DNA of 44,170 nucleotides, from assembly GCF_020439865.1 (NCBI RefSeq), contig NZ_JAGRPF010000034.1:1-44170 (forward strand), given 5' to 3'. Positions 42,574 through 44,170 of the stretch are shown here, piece by piece. The translations under genes and the position numbers were made by a program. Positions within the stretch are counted from its first letter, which is position 1. Every line of letters starts with the position of its first letter. The stretch is from Prosthecobacter sp. (lineage in GTDB: Bacteria > Verrucomicrobiota > Verrucomicrobiia > Verrucomicrobiales > Verrucomicrobiaceae). Under the pieces are notes generated by a model. The model saw only the letters and a list, made by a program, of their open reading frames with translations. It ran no database searches and was not told the DNA's origin.

Positions 42574-43974
42574 ATGAAAAGGTTACTTCCGTTACTGGTG
42601 GCGACGACCTCGCTCGCATTCGCACAGGCTCCAGCGCCCAAAACTTCCGCTCCGGCCCGCGTGCCGGGGTTCACTCTTGCCCCCCCTCCTCCGACCTACA
42701 AGCCGATCAAGTTCGGTGCTCTTACGGTCGATGTGCAGGAACGCATGCGCTTCGAGGCTCGTGAGAACAACTTTGACTTCAACAGCGCTGTCAATGGGCC
42801 GCAGGATGCCTCCTGGCTGCTGCAGCGCTTTCGTCTGGGACTTGGTTATGATGTGAACCCCTGGCTGAAGTTCTACATTCAGGGGCAGGACATTCGTGAG
42901 CTAGGCGGAAGCCGCCCGAACGAAGTCGGGGTTGCCGCATCGGAGGGTGACGACGTGTTCGACATCCTGAAGGCCTATGTGCAAATTGGGAACGCCAAGA
43001 AGGGAATGAGCGCCACCATCGGCCGCCAGTTCCTCAGCTACGGAGACCAGCGCCTCGTCGGTCCGCTTGAGTGGCTCAATCAGGCGCGCACCTTTGACGC
43101 TGTCAAACTGCGCTACACCTCCCAGATGTGGTCGTTGGACGCCTTTGTCTCCTCGCCCGTCACGTTTCGTGATCACATGTGGAACCAGTCGCCCTTTCTC
43201 GACAATGACGAGTCGCAAAACGACATCTTCAGCGGCCTCTATTTCTCCACGCTCTTTGTTCCCTTCAACAAGACCACCGACTTCTATGTCTTTCACAAGC
43301 GTGATGATGGCAATGGCAGCTTCGGCCCGATCCGCGGCGACACCAGTTTCCTGACTTTCGGCACCCTTTGGAAAGGGGATCCTGCAAAGCTTGGCGGCTT
43401 CGACTACGAAACCGAAATGGCCTATCAGACGGGAGAAGTATCCGGCCGCAACCTGAGCGCCTTCGCAGGTCACTGGGGCGTGGGCTACAACTGGCTGAAG
43501 TCCTCATGGAAGCCGCGCATCGGACTGCAATACAACTACAGCCCCGGCGACGGCGATCCGAACGATGGTGACCTCGGCACTTTCCAGAACCTGTATCCCA
43601 CGAACCACCTGTTCTACGGATTCATGGACACCACAGGCTGGATCAACATGCACAACCCGCAGTTGAACATCAGCTTCACCCCCTCGGCCAAGCTCAAGGT
43701 GATGATCGACTATCATCTCTACTGGATGGACAACACGGCCGACGCGTGGCGACGCGTCAATGGGGTGACGGCCGTTCGCCCGGTCAACGCCGCTTCGGTT
43801 TCAGCAGGGAAGTTCCGCGGTCAGGAGGTTGATCTCACCGCCATCTACAAAGTCAATCCCCACGTCGGTCTGCAGGCTGGCTACAGCATCTTCTTCCCAG
43901 GCGACTATCTGGCTGACACTGGACCGCACAGCACCGCCCACTTCGCCTACGTCCAGCTGCAGCTGGACTTCTGA
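42574..43974 (+). CDS. Alginate-export-family outer-membrane porin
   Basis: A 466-residue outer-membrane beta-barrel. A signal peptide (MKRLLPLLVATTSLAFA) is followed by a Pro/Ala-rich segment. Alternating amphipathic strands then begin at ALTVDVQERMRFEARENNFDFN, with LLQRFRLGLGYDVNPWLKFYIQGQD and SATIGRQFLSYGDQRLVGPLEWLNQARTFDAVKLRY typical of the alginate_exp (AlgE-like) family. The chain ends HFAYVQLQLDF with the terminal Phe expected for BAM-dependent insertion. It sits 34 bases after the ATPase gene, so a role as the outer-membrane channel for the same anion is more likely than alginate export (inference). Confidence 0.87.
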   Translation: MKRLLPLLVATTSLAFAQAPAPKTSAPARVPGFTLAPPPPTYKPIKFGALTVDVQERMRFEARENNFDFNSAVNGPQDASWLLQRFRLGLGYDVNPWLKFYIQGQDIRELGGSRPNEVGVAASEGDDVFDILKAYVQIGNAKKGMSATIGRQFLSYGDQRLVGPLEWLNQARTFDAVKLRYTSQMWSLDAFVSSPVTFRDHMWNQSPFLDNDESQNDIFSGLYFSTLFVPFNKTTDFYVFHKRDDGNGSFGPIRGDTSFLTFGTLWKGDPAKLGGFDYETEMAYQTGEVSGRNLSAFAGHWGVGYNWLKSSWKPRIGLQYNYSPGDGDPNDGDLGTFQNLYPTNHLFYGFMDTTGWINMHNPQLNISFTPSAKLKVMIDYHLYWMDNTADAWRRVNGVTAVRPVNAASVSAGKFRGQEVDLTAIYKVNPHVGLQAGYSIFFPGDYLADTGPHSTAHFAYVQLQLDF

Positions 43975-44007
43975 TTCTCCGAACCATCTCTCAAGCCGCT
44001 CTGACAG

Positions 44008-44170
44008 ATGAAAATCGTCCCCCTCATTCCTGAAAACGCACCATTCAGCGCCGAACAGCGCGCATGGCTCAATGGATTCCTTGCCGGAGTCCTTAATCGC
44101 GGCGCCTCTCCGAACGGAGAGGCGGCATCGGAATCGAAACGATCTTTGCTCATCGCCTTCGGCAGTCAGA
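44008..44170 (+). CDS. Sulfite-reductase-type flavoprotein, alpha subunit (5' part, cut by window end)
   Basis: Only the first 54 codons are in the window. The product starts [27 protein letters not shown], the usual N-terminus of CysJ-like diflavin reductase subunits, and reaches LLIAFGSQ, the first strand and phosphate loop of the FMN-binding flavodoxin domain (normally followed by TG.AE). Such NADPH-dependent flavoproteins feed electrons to sulfite, nitrite or nitrate reductases. Placement 33 bases after the porin in a nitrate-type operon suggests a nitrogen-assimilation partner. The substrate cannot be decided from this fragment. Confidence 0.82.
   Translation, partial: MKIVPLIPENAPFSAEQRAWLNGFLAGVLNRGASPNGEAASESKRSLLIAFGSQ

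Noticed and set aside
1..44170. CRISPR array, insertion sequence, prophage or toxin-antitoxin genes
   Set aside because: No regularly spaced repeats, terminal inverted repeats, transposase or integrase motifs, or paired small toxin/antitoxin frames were seen.

Overview
The window looks like a chromosomal segment of a GC-rich, Gram-negative bacterium, most likely a member of the Verrucomicrobiota (Prosthecobacter/Verrucomicrobium-like). This is inference. It rests on an outer-membrane porin next to an ABC importer, a Gld-like ABC cassette with a DUF4340 partner, a scattered set of housekeeping genes, and translation starts that almost never carry a Shine-Dalgarno sequence. No taxonomic marker such as rRNA is present.

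Region 1 (about 1-18,104, all on +) is a surface polysaccharide cluster that continues to the left of the window. It holds two tandem paralogous GT4 glycosyltransferases, a polytopic polymerase-like protein, an acyltransferase-3 protein and a NodU/CmcH-type carbamoyltransferase. These are followed by an SxtJ-like membrane protein, a GT9 transferase, an SGNH hydrolase-like membrane protein, a DUF5989 (SxtK-like) mini-protein, a SAM methyltransferase and a glutamine-dependent asparagine-synthase-like amidotransferase. Then come GT4 and GT2 transferases, GDP-mannose 4,6-dehydratase, GDP-L-fucose synthase and a final GT4 of the WbuB/WcaI type. The expected product is a fucose- or deoxyhexose-containing glycan decorated by acyl, carbamoyl, methyl and perhaps amide groups.

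Region 2 (18,076-24,980) is housekeeping. A secreted esterase-like hydrolase and a YugP-type zinc metallopeptidase are on -, with a divergent two-TM protein on +. The acyl carrier protein gene acpP faces a convergent operon pdxJ-acpS-coaD-yceD-rpmF, and each side ends in a clear terminator. A proline-rich anchored protein and a solitary tRNA-Asp with its own promoter and terminator follow.

Region 3 (24,981-32,139) holds a membrane-anchored helical-repeat protein on -, divergent from a Gld-like ABC cassette: ATPase, permease, GldG-like protein and DUF4340 protein. Region 4 (32,186-36,982) holds a PduO-type cobalamin adenosyltransferase, a small membrane protein, a rhomboid protease, an MgtE-like transporter and an overlapping conserved protein.

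Region 5 (36,068 to the end) is a nitrate (or related anion) uptake locus. A LysR regulator diverges from a signal-less NrtA-like protein, an exported NrtA-like binding protein, an NrtB permease, a single polypeptide carrying two ATPase domains, an alginate-export-type porin and the 5' end of a sulfite-reductase-type flavoprotein. The architecture is unusual. The solute-binding domain that cyanobacterial NrtC carries at its C-terminus appears here as a free protein, the two ATPases are fused, and the first ATPase lacks the switch histidine. No CRISPR array, insertion sequence, integrase or rRNA was seen, and no gap between genes exceeds 300 bases.
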